Source of the DNA: an uncultured Oscillospiraceae bacterium
Lineage (GTDB): Bacteria > Bacillota > Clostridia > Oscillospirales > Oscillospiraceae
DNA length: 52,753 bases
Assembly: GCA_910589085.1 (NCBI GenBank)
Contig: CAJUSG010000011.1
Coordinates: 1-52,753, forward strand
Reading direction: 5' to 3'
Shown here: one piece after another, positions 42,901 through 50,546 of the stretch
Layout: every line of letters begins with the position of its first letter
Numbering within the stretch: the first letter of the stretch is position 1
Translations under genes and position numbers: made by a program
The notes under the pieces: generated by a model
Seen by the model: only the letters and a program-made list of their open reading frames with translations
What the model was told of the DNA's origin: nothing
The model's database searches: none

Positions 42901-43268
42901 GCAATCTGGGCTACTGCTACTACACCGGAATCGGTGTGGACGAGAATGACCAGAAGGCGGTGGAGTGGTTCCAGAGGGCCGCGGACCGGGGACAGCCCCG
43001 GGCGCTGTTCCTGCTGGGGGAGTGCTATGAGGAGGGCCACGGCGTCACGGCCGACCTGAATCGGGCGAAGCAGTACTACCAAAAGGCCGCCGACAAGGGG
43101 TACAAGAGCGCGCAGGAGGCCCTGCAGCGGCTGGAGGGCGGCGTTCAGAAGTCCGCATATACCTACGTTCCCCCTGCGGAGGCCCCTAAGCCGGCGCCGG
43201 CTCCTCAGCCCGCCCCGCCCAAGGGGAAGCCGAAGAAGGGCGGACTGTTTGGATTCTTCAAAAAATAA
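39924..43268 (+). CDS. Giant Sel1-repeat protein (28 repeats in an ABC super-period)
   Basis: A 1114-residue cytoplasmic protein (no signal peptide) of 36-residue Sel1-like repeats, a TPR relative that forms a protein-binding solenoid. Repeats run from about residue 53 to 1060: 28 full copies and one degenerate copy. From repeat 5 on they cycle through three types: A (PRAxxLLGECYENGYGVE), B (PATCALGLCYELGTGVEEDK) and C (RAQCNLGFCYYxGIGVEE). Seven ABC triplets (5-25) are followed by a broken one. It holds about 44 cysteines. The N-terminal 50 residues are acidic and coiled-coil-like. The C-terminus is Pro/Lys-rich and ends GGLFGFFKK, perhaps for membrane or partner contact. Partner unknown. 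It follows rpoD; RBS AAGGAAG. Confidence 0.9.
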   Translation: MADEQSKNPEFLDQGSMMIYIDPKLMSSLNDMAEKKQEDLKALQAAAEDGDLDAQYRLGRSYYYGEDGAPKDGEQAFQWFSRAADGDSIAAQYYLGLCYIRGVGTEKDMVRAVELFSGAAAEGYMPAVCELGLCYELGHGVEMDKGKAAELYQEGADQDYAPAQCNLGYFYYQGIYFEENNDEAAVLFAKAAQQGYPRAQVLMGECFENGYGVEKDPAKAIELYRAAYEQHYPDGACALGLCYESGTGVEEDRARAVELYRQAADQGYPPAMCNLGFCYYVGIGTEEKPELAVEWFEKSAEREYPRALLLLGECYDRGFGVEQNMDRAFKLYQQAVDKEYVPAYCALGLCYELGQGVEKNPAKAVELYRLGAEEGHTRAQCNLGFCYYTGIGVEEDNSQAFQWFSKAAESGYPRAVQLLGECYENGYGVEQDLVKAAQLYTEAHESGYPSATCALGLCYELGTGVEEDKGRAVELYRQAAEKGDTRAQCNLGFCYYQGIGVAEDDDEAARWFAKAAEEGYPRAMQLLGECYDRGYGVEQDIGRAVQLYQQSSDRGFVPAICALGLCYELGRGVEEDKERAAQLYLRAAERGYPRAQCNLGYFYYQGIHFEEDDAEAVKWFSKAAQQDYPRAIQLLGECYENGYGVEKDQVRAVELYMKADAQGYIPATCALGVCYEYGDGVERDLGKAVELYRKAAERNYSRAQCNLGYCYYRGIGVEENNEEAFRWFSKAAEDDYPRAMCLLAECYENGYGTQEDMDKAVALYRRAHERGYVPATCSLGLCYELGTGVEEDKARAVELYRQAAERGHARSQCNLGFCYYRGIGVAENDDEAFKWFEKAAAQDYPRAIQLLGECYENGYGVRKDVYQAAELYRKAHDRGSASGTCSLGLCYELGQGVTEDKARAVELYRQAAQRGLSRAQCNLGYCYYEGIGVEIDYNEAFRWFSKSAEDENSRGQCMLGLCYELGRGVAEDKRRATEYYRMAAENGNVTAMCNLGYCYYTGIGVDENDQKAVEWFQRAADRGQPRALFLLGECYEEGHGVTADLNRAKQYYQKAADKGYKSAQEALQRLEGGVQKSAYTYVPPAEAPKPAPAPQPAPPKGKPKKGGLFGFFKK
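40080..43103 (+). repeat. 108-bp Sel1 coding repeats with 324-bp higher-order period
   Basis: 28 consecutive 108-base units encode the Sel1 repeats. Units three apart are the most alike (for example CTGTGCTATGAGCTGGGC recurs every 324 bases), showing the array grew by duplication of three-unit blocks. Confidence 0.9.
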
Positions 43269-43322
43269 TACATAGCCCGAGGTCAGAGCACAGGCCGCCC
43301 AAATGGGCTGAAACGAGAAATC

Positions 43323-43353
43323 GCCGCCCCGCTTCCTATAGAAGCGGGGCGGC
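43323..43353. terminator. Bidirectional terminator between the Sel1-repeat gene and rnc
   Basis: A perfect 13-bp GC-rich stem (43323-43335 with 43341-43353) with loop CTATA, followed on the plus strand by ATGTTTAATCTTTTTT. It separates convergent genes. Confidence 0.88.
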
Positions 43354-43357
43354 ATGT

Positions 43358-44038
43358 TTAATCTTTTTTCTCCTCCAGGGTGGAGATGGCGGCCTGTGCG
43401 GCCATCTGCTCGGCCTCTTTTTTGCTGCGTCCGGAGCCGGAACCGACGGATTTTCCGTTCAGATCCACCTCCACAAAGAACCGCTTGTTATGGTCCGGAC
43501 CTTCTTCACCCACCAGGCGGTACTGGAGCACCTGTCCGCTTTCCCGCTGCACCAGCTCCTGAAGGGCGGTTTTGTGGTCCAGAGGCTTGGTCAGGCCGGC
43601 GACCTCCCGGCTGAGGATATACTTTTGAATAAATTTTCGGGCTGACCCGATGCCGCCGTCCAGATAGATGGCGGCCAGCACAGCCTCCACCGCATCGGCC
43701 TGAATGGAGGGCCGCTCCCGGCCTCCGCCGGAGCTCTCGCCCTTGCCCAGGCGGAGATATTCCCCCAGGCCCAGCTCACGGGCGACCTCCACCAGGCTTT
43801 CCTCGCACACCAGGGCGGCCCGGGTACGGGTCAGGTCCCCCTCGGGCAGGTCGGGGTGGTTGCGGTACAGGTGGTCGGCCACCACCATGCCCAGAATGGA
43901 GTCCCCCAGGAACTCCAGCCGTTCATTGCTGGACAGCTTTCCCCGGCTCTCATTGGCGCGGGAGCTGTGGGTGAGGGCATTCTCCAGCAGCGCGGGATCC
44001 TGAAAGGTGTATCCCAGTTTTTCTTCCAATGTTTTCAT
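43358..44038 (-). CDS. rnc: Ribonuclease III
   Basis: Double-strand-specific endoribonuclease for rRNA precursor and mRNA processing, 226 residues. The catalytic signature ERLEFLGDSILGMVVADHLY holds the metal-binding Glu and Asp; the second catalytic region is IQADAVEAVLAAIYLDGG. The C-terminal double-stranded RNA-binding domain begins DHKTALQELVQRESGQVLQY and ends SKKEAEQMAAQAAISTL. ATG at 44038 has AAGGAGC upstream. Second gene of the acpP-rnc unit, a common Firmicute order; here smc does not follow. A perfect stem-loop lies just before its ribosome site. Confidence 0.96.
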   Translation of the reverse strand: MKTLEEKLGYTFQDPALLENALTHSSRANESRGKLSSNERLEFLGDSILGMVVADHLYRNHPDLPEGDLTRTRAALVCEESLVEVARELGLGEYLRLGKGESSGGGRERPSIQADAVEAVLAAIYLDGGIGSARKFIQKYILSREVAGLTKPLDHKTALQELVQRESGQVLQYRLVGEEGPDHNKRFFVEVDLNGKSVGSGSGRSKKEAEQMAAQAAISTLEEKKD

Positions 44039-44059
44039 GCAAAAGCTCCTTGGACATGC

Positions 44060-44086
44060 CGGAACTCCGCCCTGGGCGGAGTTCCG
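44060..44086 (-). promoter_or_regulatory. Perfect stem-loop between acpP and rnc
   Basis: A 12-bp perfect stem (44060-44071 with 44075-44086) and 3-base loop in the 57-base gap between acpP and rnc. On the minus strand no T tract follows it, so it is not an ordinary terminator. It ends about 13 bases upstream of the rnc ribosome site and could control rnc translation or be a processing site. Confidence 0.65.
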
Positions 44087-44095
44087 ATAAAAATT

Positions 44096-44329
44096 TCAGT
44101 CGATCTTATTTTTGAGAAAGCGGACCAAATCACCCACTGTTGTGATGGAGGAGGCCTCCTCCTCACCCAGCTCCTCAATGCCGAACTCCTCCTCCAGGGC
44201 CATGGATAGGTCCAGAATGTCCACAGAGTCGGCGTTTAAATCGTCGGTAAAAGAGGTTTCCATAGTGATACTGTCGGCGTCAACATTGAATTGCTCGGCA
44301 ATCAGTGCAGCCAGCTTTTCAAAGATCAT
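44096..44329 (-). CDS. acpP: Acyl carrier protein
   Basis: A 77-residue acidic protein that carries growing acyl chains on a phosphopantetheine arm during fatty-acid synthesis. The arm attaches to Ser35 in LNADSVDILDL, the normal DSxxxxxL motif. Helices I-III are the usual MIFEKLAALIAEQF, SVDILDLSMALEEEFG and TTVGDLVRFLK. ATG at 44329 follows AAGGAGC; an upstream in-frame start would add 11 non-conserved residues. Upstream of rnc. Confidence 0.95.
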   Translation of the reverse strand: MIFEKLAALIAEQFNVDADSITMETSFTDDLNADSVDILDLSMALEEEFGIEELGEEEASSITTVGDLVRFLKNKID

Positions 44330-44394
44330 AATTGTCGCTCCTTCTACTATGTGCCGTGGCACATTTTCTGTCTTTTATGATAGGCATATTTCCC

Positions 44395-45840
44395 TCAGCT
44401 GTCAATAGGGTTTTTCCATTTTCTGCGCTTTCCACAATGGTGTTTTTTTCGAGCCCACATCCGAAGTGAGACCAGAGCGGTAGGAGACAGCAGCAGCAAC
44501 GCCGTAAGGTTGGGCAGGGCCATGACCGCGTTGCACAGGTCCACCAACTGCCAGATTGCCTGAGGATTCCAGACCGATCCCAGAACGATGCACCCCAAAA
44601 AGACCGCACGGTATAAAAGGCTCGAAATCCTTAAAAGCCTTTGGGGTTGCTTTGCCATCTGTCTATGGTTTTTCGAGGGTTTCCTGTTGTTCAGGAAAAA
44701 GAAGGAGAGGCTCTGCTCTCCGTAGTAGCTCCAGCCCAGGATGGAGGAGAAGGCGAACAGCAGCAGGGAGAGGGCCACCACACGCGCTCCGGCCGGCCCC
44801 AGAGCGGAGCCAAAGGCGGCGGCGGTGAGGGGGGCTCCGGTCAGAGCGCTGGGGGAGAGGGGCTGCCAGACTCCGCTGACCAGAATGGCCAGCGCGGTGA
44901 TAGTACACACTGTCAGTGTGGACAGAAATACCTCAAAAATTCCCCACATGCCCTGCCGGGCGGGGTGGTCCACTTGGGCGGCCCCGTGGGCCATAGCGGA
45001 GGTGCCCAGCCCCGCCTCGTTGGTGAAGACCCCCCGGGCCACCCCATAGCGGAGAGCGGCCGCCACCGTCCAGCCGGCCCCGCCTCCTGCGGCGGCGGAG
45101 GGGGAGAGGGCGCAGGAGAGGATGAGCCCCAGGGCCTCGGGGATTTTCTGCCAGTTGTACAGCACGACCGCCGCGCCGCTGCCCAAATAGAGGACTGCCA
45201 TTGCCGGAACCAGGGCGGAGGATACCGCCGCAATCCGGCCCAGCCCGCCCAACATCACCAGCCCCGCCAGCAGGGCGGTTACAAGGCCCACAGGGAGCCT
45301 GGGGAGGCCGCAGACGGCCTCCAGACTGGAGGCGATGGAGGAGGACTGGACCAGATTTCCCCCTGCCAGGGTAGCGGGGATGCAGGCCAGACAGAAGCAG
45401 GCGGCCAGGGGAGGACAGCCCAGACCATCCCGCAGGTAGTACATGGGCCCGCCCCGAAGCTGTCCGTCCGGCCCGGGACGCTGATATTTCACCGCCAGCA
45501 GCTTTTCGCCACAGGAGGTCATCATGCCTAGCAGAGCGGATATCCACATCCAGAATACCGCCCCCGGTCCTCCCAGGGTGAGGGCGGCGGCAACTCCGGC
45601 GATGGAGCCTGTGCCCATGGTGGAGGCCAGCGCGGTGGCCAGAGCCTGAAGGGGAGAAAGTCCGCCGTCCTTCACGTTTTGCCGGTGAAGCAGAGACCCG
45701 GCCGTGGAGCGCCACCAGGTGCGAAATTCAAAGATCTGAAACCATCCGGAGCCCACAGAGTACACCAGCCCTGTCACCAGGAACAGGCCCAACAGCCAGG
45801 GATTCCAGAGGGCGTCCGCCGCTTGAGACAAAAAATCCAC
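44395..45840 (-). CDS. Sodium:alanine symporter family protein (AGCS)
   Basis: A 481-residue membrane transporter that imports alanine, glycine or a similar amino acid with sodium. The motifs ATALASTMGTGSIAGVAAAL, GPGAVFWMWISALLGMMTSC and TNEAGLGTSAMAHGAAQVD are characteristic of the family. The N-terminal signature lies near residue 65. About ten helices. The start is GTG at 45840, preceded by GAGGTGG at good spacing; no in-frame ATG lies nearby. Divergence from the amino-acid ABC operon is not the case: both run on the minus strand, with the stop of the ABC operon 70 bases upstream. A relation to the glutaminase and aminotransferase genes elsewhere in the window is only conjecture. Confidence 0.93.
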   Translation of the reverse strand: MDFLSQAADALWNPWLLGLFLVTGLVYSVGSGWFQIFEFRTWWRSTAGSLLHRQNVKDGGLSPLQALATALASTMGTGSIAGVAAALTLGGPGAVFWMWISALLGMMTSCGEKLLAVKYQRPGPDGQLRGGPMYYLRDGLGCPPLAACFCLACIPATLAGGNLVQSSSIASSLEAVCGLPRLPVGLVTALLAGLVMLGGLGRIAAVSSALVPAMAVLYLGSGAAVVLYNWQKIPEALGLILSCALSPSAAAGGGAGWTVAAALRYGVARGVFTNEAGLGTSAMAHGAAQVDHPARQGMWGIFEVFLSTLTVCTITALAILVSGVWQPLSPSALTGAPLTAAAFGSALGPAGARVVALSLLLFAFSSILGWSYYGEQSLSFFFLNNRKPSKNHRQMAKQPQRLLRISSLLYRAVFLGCIVLGSVWNPQAIWQLVDLCNAVMALPNLTALLLLSPTALVSLRMWARKKHHCGKRRKWKNPIDS

Positions 45841-45909
45841 CGCATACCACCTCAGTGAGTGATATGCGGCGGATGGGAATAAAATACCCGGCGTGACCGT
45901 CCGTATAGG

Positions 45910-46632
45910 TCACAGTACCTTTGACAAGAAAAGCTGGGTCCGGGGGTGCTGGGGGTGGTCGAAAAACTCCTGGGGGGTGTTCTGCTCCAGAATGTGGCCG
46001 CCGTCCATGAACAGCACCCGGCTGCCCACCTCCCGGGCGAAGCCCATCTCGTGGGTTACCACCACCATGGTCATGCCCTCCTGGGCCAGCTCCTTCATCA
46101 CGTCCAGCACCTCGCCCACCATCTCGGGGTCCAGGGCGGAGGTGGGCTCGTCAAAGAGCATGACCTTGGGCTTCATGGCCAGAGCCCGGACGATGGCGAT
46201 GCGCTGCTTCTGACCGCCGGACAGCTGGGCGGGGTATGCCTCCGCCTTGTCGGACAGGTCCACCCGGGCCAGCAGGGCGTCCGCCGCCTTGTCGGCCTCC
46301 TCCTGCTTCATCAGGCCGGTGCGCACCGGGGCCAGGGTGATGTTTTTCCGGATGGTCATGTTGGGAAAGAGGTTGAAGTGCTGGAACACCATGCCCATCT
46401 GCTGGCGGACCTGGTCGATCTTCACTCTGGAATCGGTGATTACGGTGCCCTCAAAGGTGATGATGCCCTTGGTGGGGGTCTCCAGCAGGTTGAGGCAGCG
46501 CAGAAAGGTGGACTTGCCCGAACCGGAGGGGCCGATGACAACCACCTTTTCCCCGGGGCTGATGTGCTCGGAGATGTTGTCCAGCACCAGGTGGTCTCCG
46601 AAGGATTTGGACAGATTTTTAACGTCGATCAC
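45910..46632 (-). CDS. Polar amino-acid ABC importer ATPase (GlnQ/ArtP-like)
   Basis: A 240-residue ATPase. Walker A GPSGSGKST, Q-loop GMVFQHFNLFPNMTI (the HFNLFP stretch is typical of amino-acid importers), signature LSGGQKQRIAI, Walker B VMLFDEPTSALDPE and H-loop VVTHEMGFA. The start is GTG at 46632 with GGAGG ten bases upstream. It overlaps the permease stop by 14 bases. A longer in-frame extension runs over the permease gene and is not used. It is the last gene of the three-gene importer operon. Confidence 0.95.
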   Translation of the reverse strand: MIDVKNLSKSFGDHLVLDNISEHISPGEKVVVIGPSGSGKSTFLRCLNLLETPTKGIITFEGTVITDSRVKIDQVRQQMGMVFQHFNLFPNMTIRKNITLAPVRTGLMKQEEADKAADALLARVDLSDKAEAYPAQLSGGQKQRIAIVRALAMKPKVMLFDEPTSALDPEMVGEVLDVMKELAQEGMTMVVVTHEMGFAREVGSRVLFMDGGHILEQNTPQEFFDHPQHPRTQLFLSKVL

Positions 46633-47338
46633 TTTGACGCAGCCTCCTTTCCAGCTTGCCCTGGAGCCAGGTGAGAATAATGCAGAAGACCAGATACATG
46701 ATGGCGACGCCGAAGTAGGGAAACATGTACTGGTAGGTCTTGGAGCCCACCGCATCGGCGTAGTAGAGGACCTCGGCGGCGCCGATGGAGGAGACCAGGG
46801 AGGTGTCCTTGAACAGGACGATGAACTCGTTGCCCAGAGCGGGCAGGATGTTCTTAAAGGCCTGGGGGATGATGATGTACCGCATGGTATCGACATAGTT
46901 CAGGCCCAGGGAGCGCCCCGCCTCGGTCTGACCCACATCCACGCTCATCAGGCCGCCACGGACAATCTCCGCCACGTAGGCTCCGGAGTTGATGCCCAGG
47001 CCCAGCATACCGACGAAAAAGCGGTTGCGGCTGGATTTGAAGATGACCATGCCCCAGATGAGCAGCTGCACCAGCATGGGGGTGCCCCGGATCACTGTGG
47101 TGTATATCTTGCACAGAAAATTCAGCACCCATAGGGCAAAGCTCCGCCGGCCCAGGCGCTGCTGGTCGTGGGCGGAGCGGATCACCGCCACCAGAACGCC
47201 CAGAACCACGCCGATAATCAGGGCGCAGGCGGTCAGCTCCAGGGTGGTGCACATCCCCTTCAAATAGAGCTTCCAACGGTCCCCGGTGATAAAGGCCATG
47301 GTGAATTTTTTCATAAAGTCAGCCCAGAATGCCTCCAT
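46619..47338 (-). CDS. Polar amino-acid ABC importer permease (GlnP/HisM-like)
   Basis: A 239-residue inner-membrane permease with about five helices. The EAA loop region includes SLGLNYVDTMRYIIIPQAFK, the typical 3-gene amino-acid importer (HAAT) pattern, and IYTTVIRGTPMLVQLLIW is the conserved family stretch near the N-terminal half. ATG at 47338 follows GGAGGAGAC. It is the second gene of the importer operon, separated from the binding-protein gene by a stem-loop. Confidence 0.94.
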   Translation of the reverse strand: MEAFWADFMKKFTMAFITGDRWKLYLKGMCTTLELTACALIIGVVLGVLVAVIRSAHDQQRLGRRSFALWVLNFLCKIYTTVIRGTPMLVQLLIWGMVIFKSSRNRFFVGMLGLGINSGAYVAEIVRGGLMSVDVGQTEAGRSLGLNYVDTMRYIIIPQAFKNILPALGNEFIVLFKDTSLVSSIGAAEVLYYADAVGSKTYQYMFPYFGVAIMYLVFCIILTWLQGKLERRLRQSDRR

Positions 47339-47365
47339 AAGCTCGTCTCCTCCCTGTCCAGTGAA

Positions 47366-47394
47366 AAGCGGCCCCTTTATGCCAGGGGCCGCTT
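47366..47394 (-). terminator. Intercistronic stem-loop between binding-protein and permease genes
   Basis: A perfect 11-bp stem AAGCGGCCCCT/AGGGGCCGCTT with loop TTATGCC. On the minus strand only CTTTTCAC follows, so it is likely a partial terminator or mRNA stabiliser that raises the binding protein over the permease. Confidence 0.7.
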
Positions 47395-47407
47395 GTTCGC
47401 GTGCTTC

Positions 47408-48265
47408 TTACTCAGCGGGAATGTACTTGTTGACGATGTCCTGTACAGTGCCGTCCGCAATGAGCTCCTTCAGCGCGTCGTTGATGGCGTTCAGCAGCTG
47501 GGTGTTGCCCTTCTTGATGCCGATGGCGTAGTCCTCAACGACCCAGTTGCCCTCCAGAAGGGTAAGGCCCTCGTTGGCGGCCACGTATGCCTTGGCGGGC
47601 TCGTTGTCGATGATGACGCAGTCGATCTGGCCGCCCTTCAGGGCCTCCACGGCAATGGCGCCGTTATCATAGCCGATGACATGGTCCTCGCCGTAGCCGC
47701 CATTCTCTGGGGTGTCGGAGGCGTACTGGTAGCCGGTGGTACCCTTCTGGGTGCCGATCATCTTCTCGCCCAGATTGTCCATGGTTACGTCGGAGCCCTC
47801 TTTGACAATAACCACCTGAATGCCGGTGGCGTAGGTGTCGGTGAAGTCCAGGGTCTCCTTGCGCTCTTCGCTGACGGTAAGGCCGGCCATAACGATGTCG
47901 CTCTGGCCGTTGCCCGCGGCGGTGATGGCGGCGGTGAAGTCCTGATCGTCCACAACCAGCTCCAGGCCCAGCTTCTTGGCGATCTCGCTGGCGATCTCAA
48001 TGTCGATGCCTTCGAAGGTGCCGTCGTCGGCCAGCATCTCATAGGGAGGGAAGGCGGCGTTTGTGGCCATATGCAGCTTGCCGGCCTCCACCGTGGTGAC
48101 GGAGGCGGGGGTGCTGGCGTCCGCAGAGCTGCCGCCCTGAGAGCCGGAGACAACGGGAGGATTGGCCGTGGAGGTATTCCCCTTGGAGCCGCTGCCGCCG
48201 TTGCCGCAGGCGACGAGGGACAGGGACATGGCCGCGGCCATAGTCAAAGCAAGAATCTTTTTCAT
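47408..48265 (-). CDS. Polar amino-acid ABC importer binding lipoprotein
   Basis: A 285-residue lipoprotein with signal MKKILALTMAAAMSLS and lipobox LVAC (Cys20), then a Gly/Ser/Thr linker. The SBP_bac_3 domain shows TNAAFPPYEMLADDGTFEGI, IDIEIASEIAKKLGLELVV, IVMAGLTVSEERKETLDFTD and IGTQKGTTGYQYA. This set marks binding proteins for polar or basic amino acids or cystine; the exact ligand is not clear. First gene of the minus-strand importer operon with its own promoter and inverted repeat. RBS AAGGAG. Confidence 0.94.
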   Translation of the reverse strand: MKKILALTMAAAMSLSLVACGNGGSGSKGNTSTANPPVVSGSQGGSSADASTPASVTTVEAGKLHMATNAAFPPYEMLADDGTFEGIDIEIASEIAKKLGLELVVDDQDFTAAITAAGNGQSDIVMAGLTVSEERKETLDFTDTYATGIQVVIVKEGSDVTMDNLGEKMIGTQKGTTGYQYASDTPENGGYGEDHVIGYDNGAIAVEALKGGQIDCVIIDNEPAKAYVAANEGLTLLEGNWVVEDYAIGIKKGNTQLLNAINDALKELIADGTVQDIVNKYIPAE

Positions 48266-48665
48266 TTTAAAAACTCCTTTTCAAATGCTGGATAGGCGGT
48301 CCGGTTGGTGCCGGACACTGTGGAAAAGTATACACTGAGATGTATATATAGTCAATAGGCAATTTCTCAAAAAATTAGAGACGGTCGGATTTTTTTTGTA
48401 TAATTCGGAGAGAAACCGCTTGATCTCACAGATGAGGTGAAAAATAGTCAGAGGATTTGAAGAGGGAGGAAATAAAAAAGAGAATGAATATGCAAAAAAG
48501 AGTGAATAAAAAATCTTGCTTCAAAAAGGGAACCGGATGGAAAATTTTACGTCTTATACCATGGAGAGGACAATTAAATTTTTCTTAAAGATTCTGAAAT
48601 TCTCTTGCTTTTTTTGCGGAAAACGCTATGCTTAACAGGAACTGTCTTATCCATGGAGGGAGAAT
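48266..48665 (+). promoter_or_regulatory. 400-base AT-rich divergent region between amino-acid importer and LTA-synthase-type gene
   Basis: No convincing coding frame. It holds the importer promoter on the minus strand. On the plus strand TTGCTT (48605-48610) and TATGCT (48627-48632), 16 bases apart, form a likely promoter for the sulfatase gene. TATAAT at 48399-48404 has only a weak -35. A purine-rich GAAGAGGGAGGAAATAAAA stretch at 48458-48478 looks like a ribosome site with no good frame after it. No strong terminator or riboswitch pattern was seen. Confidence 0.5.
48327..48355 (-). promoter_or_regulatory. Promoter and operator-like palindrome of the amino-acid importer
   Basis: On the minus strand TTGACT (48355-48350) and TATACT (48332-48327), 17 bases apart. 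TATACA-CTGAGA-TGTATA (48329-48346) is an inverted repeat spanning the -10 and spacer, well placed for a repressor. Confidence 0.75.
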
Positions 48666-50498
48666 ATGAGCGCGCTGCTGAACGATTCATCCAAATGGCT
48701 GGTCCGGGACCTGCGGAATAACCCGGGCAGGTGGGTCTCCCGGCTGGTATTTCTGCTGGGGCCTTGGGTCTGCCTGTGGATGGTGGAGATTTTAAATGAA
48801 AACGACGTGTTTGAGGACCTGGCCGCCTGGCAGGTGCTGATGAACATGGTGTTTTATTACTGCATCTTCATTGCCCTGCGGCTGATTTCAGGCCGGAACC
48901 GCCGGGCCGCCGCTCTGGGGGCGGCTGTATGCTTTTTGTTTGGTCTGGTCAACCACTATGTTCTGCGGTTCCGGGGCCGTATTCTCTTTCCGGCGGATAT
49001 CACCGGCTGGCGCACTGCCGCCAACGTGGCCAAGGGCTTTGACTACTCTATTGACCTCTACATCACCCAGGCGGCCATTCTTCTGACGGCCTATCTCTTC
49101 CTGGTGCTCTACTGTGTGCCCCAGAAAAAGCGGGCGAGGGTGCCTCTGCCCGCCGCCCTGCTCCTTTGGACTGTGATGGGGAGCTATTGCTACGCGTTCT
49201 TCTGTACAGGTATGCTCCCCGCCCTGGACATCTATACCCAGCAGTGGGTCACTCAGCGCAACGGCTTTCTGCTCAACTTCTCCATTGCCCTGCGGTACTC
49301 CTCGGTGGAGCGGCCGGAGGGCTACTCCAGAGACGCCGTGCTGGAGCTGATGGAGGAGTACCCCGCCCTCCCGGGGGACCCGGACCGGGCGCCGGTAAAT
49401 ATTGTGGCGATTATGAACGAGTCTTTTGGCGATTTAACCATTTTTGAGGGGTTGAATCCTTCGGAGGACCCCACCCCCTTCCTCCACTCCCTGGAGGAAA
49501 ATACCATTAAAGGCTGGATGTACTCCTCGGTTACCGGCGGGGGGACGGCTACCGTGGAATTTGAGTATCTCACCGGCTTTACCAGCCTGTTTCAGCCGCC
49601 CCACACGGTGGCCTACCAGCTCTATGTGGAGGAGGGAATGCCCTCCCTGGCAGCCCTGGCCAAGAGCCAGGGCTACGCCACGACGGCCTTCCACCCCTAT
49701 AAATCCTCCGGCTGGAACCGGGTGCTGGCCTACCAGTATCTGGATTTTGACCGGCAGATGTATCAGGAAGATGTGCCCAATCCCTACATGATCCGCAGCT
49801 ATATCTCAGATCAGTCTGATTATGAGATGATCTACAGGTCCACGGAGGCGGAGGAATCCAGCTTTTTCTTCAATGTCACCATGCAGAACCACAGCGGCTA
49901 TGCCCAGGGCTGGCGGAATTTGCAGCGGACCATTCAGCTGCCCGAAAACCTGAAGGCGGCGGACCGGACGGCGGAGCAGTTCCTGGCTCTGATGCGGGAG
50001 AGCGACAAGGCGCTGGAGGAGCTGATTACCTACTACAGCCAGTGTGACGAGCCCACTCTGGTGGTGTTTTTCGGGGACCACCAGCCGCCCCTGACCAACG
50101 CCTTTTATGAGGAGCTCTTTGGCAAGAAGCTGTCTGAACGGACCACAGAGGAGGTTATGCGGCAGTATGCCGTCCCCTTCTTCATCTGGGCCAACTACGA
50201 CATTGAGGAGCGCCGGGATGTGGTGGTCAGCCCCAACTACCTGGGGGCGCTCACCGCGCAGATGGCGGGTCTGCCCCTCACAGGCTACATGAATTTTCTG
50301 CTCCAGATGTATGAGGAGCTGCCTGCAGTTACTCCGGTGGGCTTTGTGACGGCGGAGGGGCAGTTTTTGTCCAAGGCGGAGCTGGACGAGGCGCAGCAGG
50401 ATTGGCTGTGGAGGTATGAGGTTCTGAACTACTGCGGCATGGTGGGCCTCTTTGACGAGGCCCGGTCCATGTTCTACGTGGAGGAACAGCTGGAGTGA
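48666..50498 (+). CDS. LTA-synthase-family membrane sulfatase (LtaS-like)
   Basis: A 610-residue polytopic membrane enzyme. About five N-terminal helices (to residue 185) are followed by an extracellular sulfatase-fold domain that, in LtaS, transfers glycerol-phosphate from phosphatidylglycerol to lipoteichoic acid. Metal/catalytic residues match: Glu252 in MNESFGDL, the nucleophile Thr at about 294 in VTGGGTATVEFE, and the FFGDHQPP pair near 459. ATG at 48666 follows GGAGGGAGAAT. A polyglycerol-phosphate or related phosphoglycosyl product is likely; other family members act on different cell-wall polymers. Monocistronic, ending in a stem-loop. Confidence 0.92.
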   Translation: MSALLNDSSKWLVRDLRNNPGRWVSRLVFLLGPWVCLWMVEILNENDVFEDLAAWQVLMNMVFYYCIFIALRLISGRNRRAAALGAAVCFLFGLVNHYVLRFRGRILFPADITGWRTAANVAKGFDYSIDLYITQAAILLTAYLFLVLYCVPQKKRARVPLPAALLLWTVMGSYCYAFFCTGMLPALDIYTQQWVTQRNGFLLNFSIALRYSSVERPEGYSRDAVLELMEEYPALPGDPDRAPVNIVAIMNESFGDLTIFEGLNPSEDPTPFLHSLEENTIKGWMYSSVTGGGTATVEFEYLTGFTSLFQPPHTVAYQLYVEEGMPSLAALAKSQGYATTAFHPYKSSGWNRVLAYQYLDFDRQMYQEDVPNPYMIRSYISDQSDYEMIYRSTEAEESSFFFNVTMQNHSGYAQGWRNLQRTIQLPENLKAADRTAEQFLALMRESDKALEELITYYSQCDEPTLVVFFGDHQPPLTNAFYEELFGKKLSERTTEEVMRQYAVPFFIWANYDIEERRDVVVSPNYLGALTAQMAGLPLTGYMNFLLQMYEELPAVTPVGFVTAEGQFLSKAELDEAQQDWLWRYEVLNYCGMVGLFDEARSMFYVEEQLE

Positions 50499-50510
50499 AG
50501 AGGCGGCATA

Positions 50511-50541
50511 AGGCGGCCCCCGGAAAATCCGGGGGCCGCCT
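50511..50541. terminator. Bidirectional terminator between LtaS-like gene and carB
   Basis: A perfect 14-bp GC-rich stem (50511-50524 with 50528-50541) with loop AAA between convergent genes. Little T tract on either side, but stem strength and position are typical. Confidence 0.82.
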
Positions 50542-50546
50542 GCCGC

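Noticed and set aside
39879..43355. A 1158-codon minus-strand frame across the Sel1-repeat gene
   Set aside because: It is a by-product of the regular 108-bp repeat with GC-rich third positions. It has no ribosome site and its repeats simply mirror the real Sel1 repeats.
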